Source of the DNA: Desulfonatronospira sp.
Lineage (GTDB): Bacteria; Desulfobacterota; Desulfovibrionia; Desulfovibrionales; Desulfonatronovibrionaceae
Length of the DNA stretch: 36,741 bases
Direction: 5' to 3'
Assembly (NCBI GenBank): GCA_003551155.1
Contig: PUMA01000091.1
Location: forward strand, 1-36,741
The position numbers were made by a program, and so were the translations under genes. Below the pieces are notes generated by a model that worked only from the letters and a program-made list of their open reading frames with translations, was not told the DNA's origin and did no database searches. Positions 7,902-15,850 of this stretch are shown here, piece by piece; positions within the stretch are counted from its first letter, which is position 1, and each line of letters begins with the position of its first letter.

Positions 7902-9335
7902 ATGTTGACCGAGTCCTTGATATGGAGCCTTGGGGGCTGGGTTATACGTCTGGGCATGATTCCGGTCATAGGAATGCGCAAGGACAACCCCACCACCTGT
8001 CTGGCCTGGCTGGCGGTCATCTTTCTCATGCCCTGGATCGGCCTCTTGTTGTACCTGCTCCTGGAAGAACATGGACTCAGCCGGCCAAGACTTTCACGAC
8101 GGATCAAAAAGCACAAAAATTTCCATCTGACTAACTCTGTTTATTCTCAGTTTTCAAATTATGCAGATCCAATGGCAAAGCCAGAGTACCAGACCCTGGT
8201 GCATCTGGCTGAAAAGCATGGCGGTCTGCCGATGCTTGGCAGCAACCGGGTCAGCCTAATTGCCGATACCAACGAATTCATCGAGTCCCTGATAACTGAC
8301 ATACAGAGGGCGGAAAATCATGTGCACCTCCTGTTCTATATGTTCCGTGATGATGTCACCGGACAAAAAGTGGCCAGAGCCCTGGTCGATGCAGCCCGAA
8401 AGGGGGTAGTCTGCAGGCTTCTTGGCGATGCTGTGGGCTCAAGAGGGATGTTTTTCGGGCTGGGTAAGTGGATGAGCAAGCACGGAGTTCAGGTGCATAG
8501 GGCCCTACCTGCCAATCCATTGAGGCTCAGGCTGGCCAGGCTGGATATACGCAATCACCGCAAGCTTGCAGTAATTGACGGTAGAATCGGATATACCGGT
8601 TCTCAGAACATAGTCGTTCCGGAGTTTGGACATAAAAAGGCAGGGCAGTGGCATGACGTCATGATCAGAATCCAGGGACCTACTGTAAGGCAGCTGCAGT
8701 CGGTATTTGTTGAAGACTGGTTTTACGAAACACAGGAAATCCTGGACTATCCGGATATGTACCCCTCCTGTTCTTCCAGTGAAGGTGAAGCAGCGGTGCA
8801 GGTGTTGCCCACAGGACCTGACAGACCCATACACGGCTTTCAGGATCTTGTTATTCAGGCTATACATACGGCTGAACGCAAGGTTGCAGTGGTTTCACCA
8901 TACTTCATTCCCAATGAAGGACTGATCACTGCCTTGAGGCTTGCCGCTGCCCGTGGAGTGGAGGTTGAAGTAATCATGCCTGACAGAAGTGATCATCTTT
9001 TAATTGATCAGGCCAGTGCCTACTATTGCGGGGTGGTTCTGCAGAATGGGGCCAGTGTCTATCTTTTCCAGGAAGGCATGCTGCACACCAAGATAATAAC
9101 CATAGATCAGGCCGTAGCCATGGTCGGGTCCGCCAATTTCGACATCCGCTCATTCTATTTGAACATGGAACTGGTCAATATCGTTTTCGATCCCCAGTTC
9201 AATTATCAATTAAGCATGCTCCTGAACTGCTACAAAAAAAGTTCCTTGAGAGTGAATAAAGATTACTGGTTCAAACGCCCTCTTTACAAGAGGATGGCCG
9301 AAGGGGTGGTCAAGATTTTCAGTCCTCTGCTTTAG
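7902..9335 (+). CDS. cls: cardiolipin synthase, phospholipase D superfamily
   Basis: A membrane enzyme that joins two phosphatidylglycerols (or related donors) to make cardiolipin. From the chosen ATG it has 477 residues, with two N-terminal hydrophobic segments (about 5-25 and 35-55, ending in IGLLLYLLLEEHG) and two HKD motifs: H219-K221-D226 (HRKLAVIDG, followed by YTGSQN) and H395-K397-D402 (HTKIITID, followed by GSANFDIRS). The frame is open from an ATG at 7848. I prefer 7902 because the family begins close to the first membrane segment, although the GGAGGGG at 7885-7891 is rather far (about 10-12 nt). It stands alone, convergent with dapL with a gap of 36 nt. Confidence 0.9.
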   Translation: MLTESLIWSLGGWVIRLGMIPVIGMRKDNPTTCLAWLAVIFLMPWIGLLLYLLLEEHGLSRPRLSRRIKKHKNFHLTNSVYSQFSNYADPMAKPEYQTLVHLAEKHGGLPMLGSNRVSLIADTNEFIESLITDIQRAENHVHLLFYMFRDDVTGQKVARALVDAARKGVVCRLLGDAVGSRGMFFGLGKWMSKHGVQVHRALPANPLRLRLARLDIRNHRKLAVIDGRIGYTGSQNIVVPEFGHKKAGQWHDVMIRIQGPTVRQLQSVFVEDWFYETQEILDYPDMYPSCSSSEGEAAVQVLPTGPDRPIHGFQDLVIQAIHTAERKVAVVSPYFIPNEGLITALRLAAARGVEVEVIMPDRSDHLLIDQASAYYCGVVLQNGASVYLFQEGMLHTKIITIDQAVAMVGSANFDIRSFYLNMELVNIVFDPQFNYQLSMLLNCYKKSSLRVNKDYWFKRPLYKRMAEGVVKIFSPLL

Positions 9336-9371
9336 GGATCTGGATGAATCATGTCCCTGCCGTTCTTATTT

Positions 9372-10595
9372 TCAGCTCAGGGCTCCTTTGATCCTTTGCA
9401 TTGCCTCCTGAATGTTTTCCAGGCTGTTGAAGGCACTCAGCCGAATGAACCCTTCCCCGCAGGATCCGAATCCGGTCCCGGGAGTACATACGACTCCCGC
9501 CTTGTTGAGCAGCTCATCAAACAGGCTCCAGGAATCTGAACCGCTCTGAACCCAGATATAGGGGGAGTTTTCGCCCCCTGAGCAGACAAACCCCAAGTTC
9601 TGCATCTCCTTCAGAATAATCCCTGCATTGTTCAGGTAGTAGTCGATATTATTTCGGACTTGGGCCTGTCCTTCCTCAGTGTATACCGCTTCAGCAGCTC
9701 TTTGAACCGGATAGGACACTCCGTTAAACTTGGTACTGTGGCGCCTGTTCCACAATTCTTGAACAGAGGTTTTGTCTCCCTTACGATCATATGCTTTGCA
9801 GTCTTTAGGAACTACGGTATAGGCGCATCTGGTCCCGGTAAAGCCTGCCGTTTTGGAGAAACTGCGAAATTCTACAGCGATTTCTCTGGCCCCGGGAATT
9901 TCAAAGATGCTGTGGGGCATTTCCGGGTCCCGGATAAAAGCCTCATAAGCAGCGTCAAACAGAATTAACGCCTTGTGGTGGAGGGCGTAATCCACCCATT
10001 TCTGAAGTTCTTTTTTGCTGATGCCTGCTCCGGTGGGGTTGTTGGGGTAGCAGAGATAAATCAGATCAACCTGTTCCCTGGGGAGATCAGGAATAAAATC
10101 ATTTTCCGGAAGTGAATCCAGATAAACCAGGCCTTGGTAACGGCCATTGGAAAAAGAGCCGGTACGTCCTGCCATGACATTGGTATCCACATATACCGGA
10201 TATACAGGGTCTGGCAAAGCTACTCTGATGCTGGTGCTGAATAGCTCCTGTATGTTGCCTGTATCGCATTTGGCTCCGTCACTGATAAATATTTCATCTG
10301 CAAAAACATCAGCTCCACGGGCCTGAAAATCATGTGCAGCGATCTTTTCCCTTAAGAATCCATAGCCCTGTTCAGGTCCATATCCTCTGAAAGTAGCAGC
10401 ATCAGACAGCTCGTCCACTGCCCTGTGCAAGGCCTCGATGCAGACAGAAGGCAGTGGAAGGGTTACATCTCCTATGCCCAGTTTAATGATATCTCTGTCC
10501 GGATTGTCAGACTGGATTTTTTGAACCCTTCTGGCGATATCCGCAAAAAGATAAGAGGATGAAAGCTTGAGATAGTTTTCATTAATCAGAATCAT
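9372..10595 (-). CDS. dapL: LL-diaminopimelate aminotransferase DapL
   Basis: A PLP-dependent class I/II aminotransferase that converts tetrahydrodipicolinate directly to LL-2,6-diaminopimelate, bypassing the succinylase or acetylase branches. It has 407 residues, the usual length. The opening [20 protein letters not shown] and the block [13 protein letters not shown] are characteristic of DapL. CYPNNPTG is at 182-189 and the Schiff-base lysine is K248 in [12 protein letters not shown]. The start ATG at 10593-10595 has AAGGGAGT just upstream; the longer frame to 10649 is unlikely. dapF and dapA in the same window supply neighbouring steps, supporting the DapL route to lysine and peptidoglycan. 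Confidence 0.93.
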   Translation of the reverse strand: MILINENYLKLSSSYLFADIARRVQKIQSDNPDRDIIKLGIGDVTLPLPSVCIEALHRAVDELSDAATFRGYGPEQGYGFLREKIAAHDFQARGADVFADEIFISDGAKCDTGNIQELFSTSIRVALPDPVYPVYVDTNVMAGRTGSFSNGRYQGLVYLDSLPENDFIPDLPREQVDLIYLCYPNNPTGAGISKKELQKWVDYALHHKALILFDAAYEAFIRDPEMPHSIFEIPGAREIAVEFRSFSKTAGFTGTRCAYTVVPKDCKAYDRKGDKTSVQELWNRRHSTKFNGVSYPVQRAAEAVYTEEGQAQVRNNIDYYLNNAGIILKEMQNLGFVCSGGENSPYIWVQSGSDSWSLFDELLNKAGVVCTPGTGFGSCGEGFIRLSAFNSLENIQEAMQRIKGALS

Positions 10596-10754
10596 AAGAA
10601 CTCCCTTGAATGTTTCGCTTTCAGTAAAAAAATAAGTCTTAGGTGTCAAACCGGTCTGCAGGTGGAAGCCTGGCTCTGTTTTAAGATGCGCCTGAAAAAA
10701 GTCGAGAAATGAATAATTCAGAAATCAATGATCTACATAACTCTTTGTTTTTAC

Positions 10755-10782
10755 TGACCTCTGACGTCTGATCTCTGATGTC
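10755..10782. repeat. four tandem heptanucleotide repeats, TGAYSTC
   Basis: TGACCTC, TGACGTC, TGATCTC and TGATGTC follow each other with no gap. Two positions vary: C or T at the fourth base, and C or G at the fifth. The array runs straight into the 14-bp inverted repeat at 10783. Short heptanucleotide tandem repeats are known in intergenic regions of some bacteria, such as the STRR sequences of cyanobacteria; no relationship is claimed. Confidence 0.6.
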
Positions 10783-10814
10783 TGTGACTGCAAAAATGAC
10801 TTTTTGCAGTCACA
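10783..10814. repeat. perfect 14-bp inverted repeat with 4-nt loop
   Basis: TGTGACTGCAAAAA (10783-10796), loop TGAC, then its exact complement at 10801-10814. Neither side has a run of T typical of an intrinsic terminator, and both flanking genes point away from it. It may be an operator, an extragenic palindrome, or a leader structure of one of the divergent transcripts. Confidence 0.7.
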
Positions 10815-10878
10815 TCTTTTAATCCCCCTTTGACAACAGACAGACAGGTATTAAAAGCAAAATCCTGATCAGGAATGG

Positions 10879-10907
10879 TTGACTTTTATAACTTAAAAGA
10901 ATAAATT
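10879..10907 (+). promoter_or_regulatory. candidate promoter of the HesB-like gene
   Basis: TTGACT (10879-10884) and TAAATT (10902-10907) are separated by 17 bp, about 33 nt before the ATG. The palindrome TCCTGATCAGGA (10863-10874) sits just upstream of the -35. Confidence 0.4.
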
Positions 10908-10940
10908 AATAATTTTTAAACAAGGAGGAAGCTGAATATC

Positions 10941-11243
10941 ATGTTTGAACTAAGCGATACTGCCAAATCACAATTGGACAAATTCTTTGAAACTCAGGAA
11001 AAGGCGCCCATAAGGGTGTATCTGGCTGCCGGCTGAGGCGGTCCCCGATTGGCACTTGCTCTGGACGAGCAAAAGAACAATGACAACATTTACGACGTCA
11101 AGGGATTCCGGTTTCTGGTAGATAAGAATCTTATGGAAACAGTAGCTCCTATTGAGCTGGATATGACCGAGGGGGGATTTGTTATCCGCTCAAGTCTGCA
11201 GATGGCGGCAGGGGGGTGTTCTTCCTCCTGTTCTACCTGCTAG
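10941..11243 (+). CDS. HesB-like selenoprotein (UGA at codon 32 read as selenocysteine)
   Basis: The gene is 100 codons from ATG 10941 to TAG 11241-11243 with one in-frame TGA at 11034-11036. Read through, the product matches the A-type iron-sulfur carrier (HesB/IscA-like) fold: IRVYLAAG-U-GGPRLALALDE, where U occupies the first conserved cysteine of the family, and a cysteine-rich end, GGCSSSCSTC. Both sides of the TGA code for one continuous domain in the same frame, so a nonsense mutation is unlikely. HesB-like selenoproteins are an established family in deltaproteobacteria and some Firmicutes. A stem-loop suited to SelB lies 20-36 nt after the TGA (listed separately). GGAGG at 10924-10928 is the ribosome binding site, somewhat distant. 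An intrinsic terminator follows. Function is unproven; a role in metal or Fe-S handling is inferred from the fold. Confidence 0.88.
11034..11072 (+). promoter_or_regulatory. selenocysteine UGA with candidate bacterial SECIS hairpin
   Basis: After the UGA (11034-11036) comes a perfect 6-bp stem, TTGCTC (11056-11061) with GAGCAA (11067-11072), closing a 5-nt loop TGGAC. The loop GG lies 27-28 nt downstream of the UGA. Bacterial SECIS elements lie inside the coding sequence just after the UGA and usually show a short upper stem with a G-containing small loop at about this distance, so the geometry fits. SelB binding is inference. Confidence 0.75.
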
Positions 11244-11270
11244 GATAAACATTAACACAACTGAGCAATC

Positions 11271-11298
11271 GGCCATGTCCCCGGGCGTGGCCTTTTTT
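11271..11298 (+). terminator. intrinsic terminator after the HesB-like gene
   Basis: GGCCATG (11271-11277) pairs with CGTGGCC (11286-11292), seven pairs including one G-U, with an 8-nt loop and six T immediately after. It lies 27 nt after the stop codon. Confidence 0.75.
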
Positions 11299-11347
11299 CT
11301 TATTTGTATGCAGATGTTGCAGTCAACTCATAGTCGGAGGTTTATAC

Positions 11348-11635
11348 ATGCAGTGCGATACGATAAAAAAGGGAGTTGAATGTACTTTTATGACTCTCAG
11401 GGGTTGTGCCTACAAGGAAGGCCAGTGTTATCCCATCGTGGAAAAGTGCAATGGATGTGACCGGATAGAGGAATTCAACGGCCAGGTTTATTGCAGAAGC
11501 TATGCTGAACCTGCCATGAAATGGGATCACAGTGCCTGTAATTTCGCCACCCATGTGCAGGCAACAGTGGACAAAAGCGGTAACATCAAGATCAACCCTC
11601 TAAAGGCATCCAAACGAGCAGCCAAGAAAAGGTAA
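11348..11635 (+). CDS. PxxKW family cysteine-rich protein
   Basis: A 95-residue cytoplasmic protein with eight cysteines (3, 12, 20, 27, 34, 37, 49, 64) and the motif PAMKW at 55-59 that gives the family its name. The family is recognised mainly in sulfate-reducing deltaproteobacteria and its function is unknown. The cysteine spacing (C-x2-C at 34-37 and others) suggests metal binding or disulfide chemistry, but this is inference. GGAGG at 11336-11340 is 7 nt from the ATG, an ideal ribosome binding site. It is flanked by terminators on both sides, so it is probably its own transcript although no clear promoter was seen. Confidence 0.85.
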   Translation: MQCDTIKKGVECTFMTLRGCAYKEGQCYPIVEKCNGCDRIEEFNGQVYCRSYAEPAMKWDHSACNFATHVQATVDKSGNIKINPLKASKRAAKKR

Positions 11636-11638
11636 TTG

Positions 11639-11675
11639 AAATCAGGCTGCAGCATTTATTTGCAGCCTGATTTTT
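11639..11675 (+). terminator. intrinsic terminator after the PxxKW gene
   Basis: AAATCAGGCTGCA (11639-11651) pairs with TGCAGCCTGATTT (11661-11673), a 13-bp stem with a 9-nt loop, running into TTTTT. It starts 3 nt after the stop. Confidence 0.85.
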
Positions 11676-11750
11676 AGGGTATTAATTGAAGCCATTGATA
11701 CCATAAGTCCTTCAATTCAGTCTGCTTCAACAAATATTGGTATTCGCCAG

Positions 11751-12974
11751 ATGCAGCACCTTATTGAATATATTGAAGATCAATTTCAGGCAGTGATTGA
11801 TCTTCAATCCAGTATGGTTTCCATCCCGGCTATGGGTCCGGCCAATCAGGGAGAGGGGGAAAAGGACAAAGCCGATTTTATCAAAGAATATCTGCAGGAG
11901 ACTGGCTTAACTGAGATTCAGGAGATTAATGCACCTGATGACCGGGTTGTTTGCGGATACCGTCCTAATCTGGCAGTCAAGCTTGACGGCAGGAATCCCG
12001 AAAAAACCCTGTGGATCATCAGTCATCTTGATGTTGTCCCTCCGGGGGATCTGAAGCTCTGGGAAAGCGATCCGTTCAAGCTCAAGATTGATGGAGACCA
12101 TATTTTCGGCCGGGGAGTGGAAGACAATCATCAGGGAATAGTTTCTTCTCTGCTGGCTGCCCGGGCCTTCATTGCCTTGCGGAAAAAGCCGGAAATCGGC
12201 TTGGGGCTTATTTTTGTCTCTGATGAAGAGACCGGGAACAAGTATGGACTCCCCTACGTTCTGGGTCAACGCCCGGATCTTTTTGCTGCTGCTGATCTTT
12301 TTCTGGTTCCTGATTTTGGAACCAGCGACTCCAGGATGATGGAAGTAGCTGAGAAGAGCATGCTCTGGATAAAAGTATCTGTGCAGGGCAAGCAGTGCCA
12401 CGCTTCCACACCCGAAAAGGGGATCAACTCGCTAATTGCTGCCTCCTCTTTCATTCTGAGACTGGAAGGGCTGCAGCACGTTTTTTCCAGAAAAGATCAC
12501 CTGTTTTCCCCTCCCTGTTCAACTTTCTGTCCCACCAAGAAAGAGGGGAACGTACCCAACATCAACACCATCCCCGGCATGGACATTTTTTATGTTGATT
12601 GCCGGATTCTTCCCAATTATGCTTTAGATGATGTGCTCAGGCAGACACGCGAAATTGGTCGGGTAATTGAAAAAGAGTATAAAGTCAGGATTGATTATGA
12701 AGTAGTCCTGCAGGAACAGTCTGCGCCTCCCACTGATCCGTCCAGCGATGTTGTTGTCAGGCTTGCCCGGGGCATTGAAAAGGTTTATGCAGTACAGCCC
12801 ACTGCTCTGGGAGTAGGTGGAGGAACTGTAGCGGCTTTTCTGCGCCATAAGGGTTATCCTGCTGTGGTTTGGTCCACACTCCTGGGGACCGCACATCAGC
12901 CCAATGAATGCGCCAGCGTCAAGAACACCATAAAAGACGCTCAGGTCATTGCCTTGATGGCTGCTTCAGAGTAG
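11751..12974 (+). CDS. M20 family metallohydrolase (ArgE/DapE/CPG2-like)
   Basis: A zinc-dependent peptidase or deacylase of 407 residues. Visible metal ligands are H92 and D94 (SHLDVVPPG), the bridging D125 (GRGVEDNHQG), the E159-E160 pair (VSDEETGNKYG) and a C-terminal His in LGTAHQPNE. A dimerisation (lid) domain lies at about 200-310 (KVSVQGKQCHASTPEKG). Substrate is unknown. A DapE role is unlikely because this organism has DapL, which bypasses succinylated intermediates. The ATG at 11751 has no clear ribosome binding site, and no better in-frame start is seen. Followed after 59 nt by mnmG. Confidence 0.85.
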   Translation: MQHLIEYIEDQFQAVIDLQSSMVSIPAMGPANQGEGEKDKADFIKEYLQETGLTEIQEINAPDDRVVCGYRPNLAVKLDGRNPEKTLWIISHLDVVPPGDLKLWESDPFKLKIDGDHIFGRGVEDNHQGIVSSLLAARAFIALRKKPEIGLGLIFVSDEETGNKYGLPYVLGQRPDLFAAADLFLVPDFGTSDSRMMEVAEKSMLWIKVSVQGKQCHASTPEKGINSLIAASSFILRLEGLQHVFSRKDHLFSPPCSTFCPTKKEGNVPNINTIPGMDIFYVDCRILPNYALDDVLRQTREIGRVIEKEYKVRIDYEVVLQEQSAPPTDPSSDVVVRLARGIEKVYAVQPTALGVGGGTVAAFLRHKGYPAVVWSTLLGTAHQPNECASVKNTIKDAQVIALMAASE

Positions 12975-13033
12975 CCTCTGTCCAGGACATTTTAGAACTC
13001 TTTCATAATTCTTGCCCATGGACAAGATAGGCC

Positions 13034-14941
13034 ATGCTCAAAGAATTTCCAGAGTCTTTTGATCTGATTGTTGTAGGCGCCGGGCATGCTGGTTGCGAGG
13101 CTGCGTATGCAGCTTCACGTCTGGGGCTTAAGACCCTGCTTTTGACTTTGAATATTGACCGCATCGGACATTTGTCCTGCAACCCAGCCATAGGCGGACT
13201 GGCCAAAGGCCATATGGTCAAAGAAATTGATGCCCTGGGCGGTAGCATGGGTATCTGGGCTGATGAGTCAGGAATCCAGTTCAGAAGGCTCAATACAAGC
13301 AAAGGGCCGGCCGTCAGATCAACCAGGGCACAGATTGACCGGGCCACCTACCTTTCCAGGGTCCAAAAAACACTTTTCAGTCTTGAAAATTTATATATTC
13401 TGGAAGCTTGTGTTGAGGATCTTCTGGTCTCCGGGGGAATAATTCATGGAGTGCGCACCAGGCTGGGTGAAAATATTCCAGGTAAAAACGTTCTTCTGAC
13501 AACAGGGACATTTCTTCATGGCCTGATCCATGTTGGGCTGAAGAGTTATGCAGGGGGACGCCTGGGAGATCCGCCGTCTTCGGGACTTTCTGAATGCCTG
13601 CGTAGACTTGGTTTTGAGCTGGGGCGGTTAAAAACTGGAACAGTACCCAGACTTCTCAAAGAAAGTGTTGATTTTTCGGTCATGCAGGCCCAGCAGGGAG
13701 ACGATCCTCCTCCTTTATTCAGCTTTCACCACAAGACAAGAATTCTTGAACAGCTCCCATGTTATATAACCTACACCAATTCCAGGACTCATGAATGCAT
13801 TTTCGGTGGACTGAACAGGTCGCCGCTTTTTCAAGGGCGCATTCAGGGGACAGGAGCAAGATATTGTCCGTCCATTGAGGATAAGATAACCAGATTTCCC
13901 GACAGGCAAAGGCACCAGATTTTTGTGGAACCGGAAGGTCTGCACAGTCATGAAGTATATCCTAACGGCATATCCACCAGCCTCCCCCTGGATGTGCAGA
14001 AGGATATGCTTAGAACCATATCCGGACTGGAAAAAGCGATCATTGTCCGTCCGGGATATGCCATAGAGTACGACTACATGCTTCCAACTCAACTGAAACC
14101 CACCCTGGAAACCAAGTCAGTTGCCGGACTTTATTGCGCCGGACAGATTAACGGAACATCGGGCTATGAAGAAGCAGCGGCTCAGGGTCTTTGGGCTGTT
14201 CTGAATCTCTATGCCCAGAGCCTGGGCAGGGAATTCATTCTCAAAAGAGATCAGGCATATATGGCAGTTCTTGTTGATGATCTGGTAACCAAAGGTACCA
14301 GCGAACCCTACCGCATGTTTACCTCCAGGGCTGAATACAGACTGCTTCTCAGGGAAGACAATGCTGATGCCAGGCTTACTCCGTTGGGCAGAGAATTGGG
14401 ACTGGTAAAAGAAGAGCAGTGGACAAGCTTCAGAGACAAACAAAAAAAAACAGCAAGCCTCATAAAGGCCCTGGAGTCGATAACCATCCGTCCCGACAGA
14501 GATACGCTGCAGCGACTGTTACATATTGGAGCTCATCCGCCCAAAAAGGCGCTTTCTTTGGGTGATCTGTTAAAACAGCCCCATCTGAGCATTGACGATT
14601 TAAGGCCTTTCTGGTCTGGTCTGGATGAATATCCTCCGGAAATCCAGGATCAGGTGCAGATAGAAATTAAGTATGAGGGCTATATCAGACGCCAGGAGGA
14701 ACTGGCCCAGAGGGCCGCTCACCTGGAAAGCATCAGACTGCCGGAAGACCTAGATTACAAACTTGTTCCAGGCTTGTCCATGGAAGCCGTGGAAAAACTG
14801 TCCGGAATAAGACCCAGGACTCTGGGTCAGGCCGGGCGGATTTCCGGCATTACTCCGGCAACAATCACAGCTTTAGAAATATATCGTAAAAAGCAGCAAA
14901 AGATCACAACAGAACTGGTTAGATCAAAGGCAAGGCAGTGA
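13034..14941 (+). CDS. mnmG: tRNA uridine-5-carboxymethylaminomethyl modification enzyme MnmG (GidA)
   Basis: The FAD-dependent partner of MnmE that modifies the wobble uridine of several tRNAs. It has 635 residues, the usual length for the long form. FAD-binding [10 protein letters not shown] begins at residue 15. Family signatures [42 protein letters not shown] and [16 protein letters not shown] are all present, as is the C-terminal helical domain that contacts MnmE and tRNA ([19 protein letters not shown]). The start ATG follows AGATAGG. mnmE is not in the window. Confidence 0.96.
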   Translation: MLKEFPESFDLIVVGAGHAGCEAAYAASRLGLKTLLLTLNIDRIGHLSCNPAIGGLAKGHMVKEIDALGGSMGIWADESGIQFRRLNTSKGPAVRSTRAQIDRATYLSRVQKTLFSLENLYILEACVEDLLVSGGIIHGVRTRLGENIPGKNVLLTTGTFLHGLIHVGLKSYAGGRLGDPPSSGLSECLRRLGFELGRLKTGTVPRLLKESVDFSVMQAQQGDDPPPLFSFHHKTRILEQLPCYITYTNSRTHECIFGGLNRSPLFQGRIQGTGARYCPSIEDKITRFPDRQRHQIFVEPEGLHSHEVYPNGISTSLPLDVQKDMLRTISGLEKAIIVRPGYAIEYDYMLPTQLKPTLETKSVAGLYCAGQINGTSGYEEAAAQGLWAVLNLYAQSLGREFILKRDQAYMAVLVDDLVTKGTSEPYRMFTSRAEYRLLLREDNADARLTPLGRELGLVKEEQWTSFRDKQKKTASLIKALESITIRPDRDTLQRLLHIGAHPPKKALSLGDLLKQPHLSIDDLRPFWSGLDEYPPEIQDQVQIEIKYEGYIRRQEELAQRAAHLESIRLPEDLDYKLVPGLSMEAVEKLSGIRPRTLGQAGRISGITPATITALEIYRKKQQKITTELVRSKARQ

Positions 14942-15034
14942 TGTTTATTTGGCAGTCATGAACTGTCCGGGGAAATTATTTTGATCCTGATGAGATCTCT
15001 AATAATATTATAGCCTAATAAAGAGGATTTGGTT

Positions 15035-15850
15035 TTGGAAGAGGGTTCTGAAAACAGATTATGGAGCATAGTGCGCAGAATTTTTGGATCTCGCTGTGAT
15101 GCTCCGCTGGAAGAAATTATTCTGGAGGCCAGGAAAGAGGGAGGGCTCAAGAATGAAGAAGTCCTGATGCTCTTAAACATACTTCGCCTGCATGAAAAAC
15201 AGGCCGTGGAGATCATGGTCCCCAGGACTGACCTGGTATGCGCCGAAGTCAATGATTCCATGCGGGATGTGGCCGGAATGATCATCGACTCGGGACACTC
15301 CAGAATTCCGGTGTACAGGGAAAATAAAGACCATATAGTAGGGCTCATTCATGCCAAGGACCTTCTGCAGAGCCTCCTGGAAGAAAAGGATACGGATATC
15401 ACGACCATAATGCGGACACCATATTTCATGCCGGAAACCAAGAATGTGAGGCAGATTCTTTTGGATTTCCAGAGCCAGAAGATACATTTGGGCATTGTAC
15501 TGGATGAATACGGAGGAACATCAGGAATTGTCACCCTGGAAGATGTTCTGGAAGAAATCGTGGGCGAGATAGAAGATGAATATGACCCTCCAAGGCCACA
15601 GGAAATTAAAGTCCTTCAGGACGGCTCTTTTCACATTTCCGGACGGACCTCACTGGATGAGCTGAAAAATGAATTGGGCATCGAAATCCTTTCTCTCCAG
15701 GTGGAGACCATCGGGGGATACGTCTGCCAGCTGGCAGGGAGAGTCCCGGACAAGGGAGAGGAGTTTTCAGATAACCGGTTCCATTTTGTTGTCAAGGAAG
15801 CCGATGCCAAAAATATTAAATGGTTAACGGTAACATACCTGCTAAAATGA
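15035..15850 (+). CDS. CBS-domain protein, CorC/HlyC family
   Basis: A soluble protein of 271 residues with two CBS domains (about 65-185; MVPRTDLVCAEVNDS, SRIPVYRENKDHIVGLIHAKDLL, LDEYGGTSGIVTLEDVLEEIVGEIEDEY) and a C-terminal transporter-associated CorC_HlyC domain (about 195-270). It lacks the membrane DUF21 domain of longer relatives, like E. coli CorC (YbeX). The family is linked to magnesium and cobalt efflux, though this role is not settled. The start is probably TTG at 15035, 7 nt after AAGAGGA; a TTG at 15029 is too close to that site and an in-frame stop at 15011 excludes anything longer. The stop overlaps the lnt start. ybeX-lnt adjacency is also seen in E. coli. Confidence 0.87.
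   Translation: MEEGSENRLWSIVRRIFGSRCDAPLEEIILEARKEGGLKNEEVLMLLNILRLHEKQAVEIMVPRTDLVCAEVNDSMRDVAGMIIDSGHSRIPVYRENKDHIVGLIHAKDLLQSLLEEKDTDITTIMRTPYFMPETKNVRQILLDFQSQKIHLGIVLDEYGGTSGIVTLEDVLEEIVGEIEDEYDPPRPQEIKVLQDGSFHISGRTSLDELKNELGIEILSLQVETIGGYVCQLAGRVPDKGEEFSDNRFHFVVKEADAKNIKWLTVTYLLK

Larger units (their letters stand above)
10596..10940. other. 345-nt region between dapL and the HesB-like gene
   Basis: No gene. It holds, from left to right: four tandem heptamers (10755-10782), a perfect 14-bp hairpin (10783-10814), a 12-bp palindrome TCCTGATCAGGA (10863-10874) and a candidate promoter (10879-10907). The genes on either side are divergent, so control elements for both are expected here. 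Confidence 0.6.

Noticed and set aside
10783-10814. Hairpin as an intrinsic terminator
   Set aside because: No T-tract follows on either strand, and both neighbouring genes are transcribed away from it.
10941-11036. HesB-like gene as a pseudogene with a premature stop
   Set aside because: The frame is unbroken before and after the TGA, the TGA replaces the family's conserved first cysteine, and a SECIS-like hairpin follows, so selenocysteine is the better reading.
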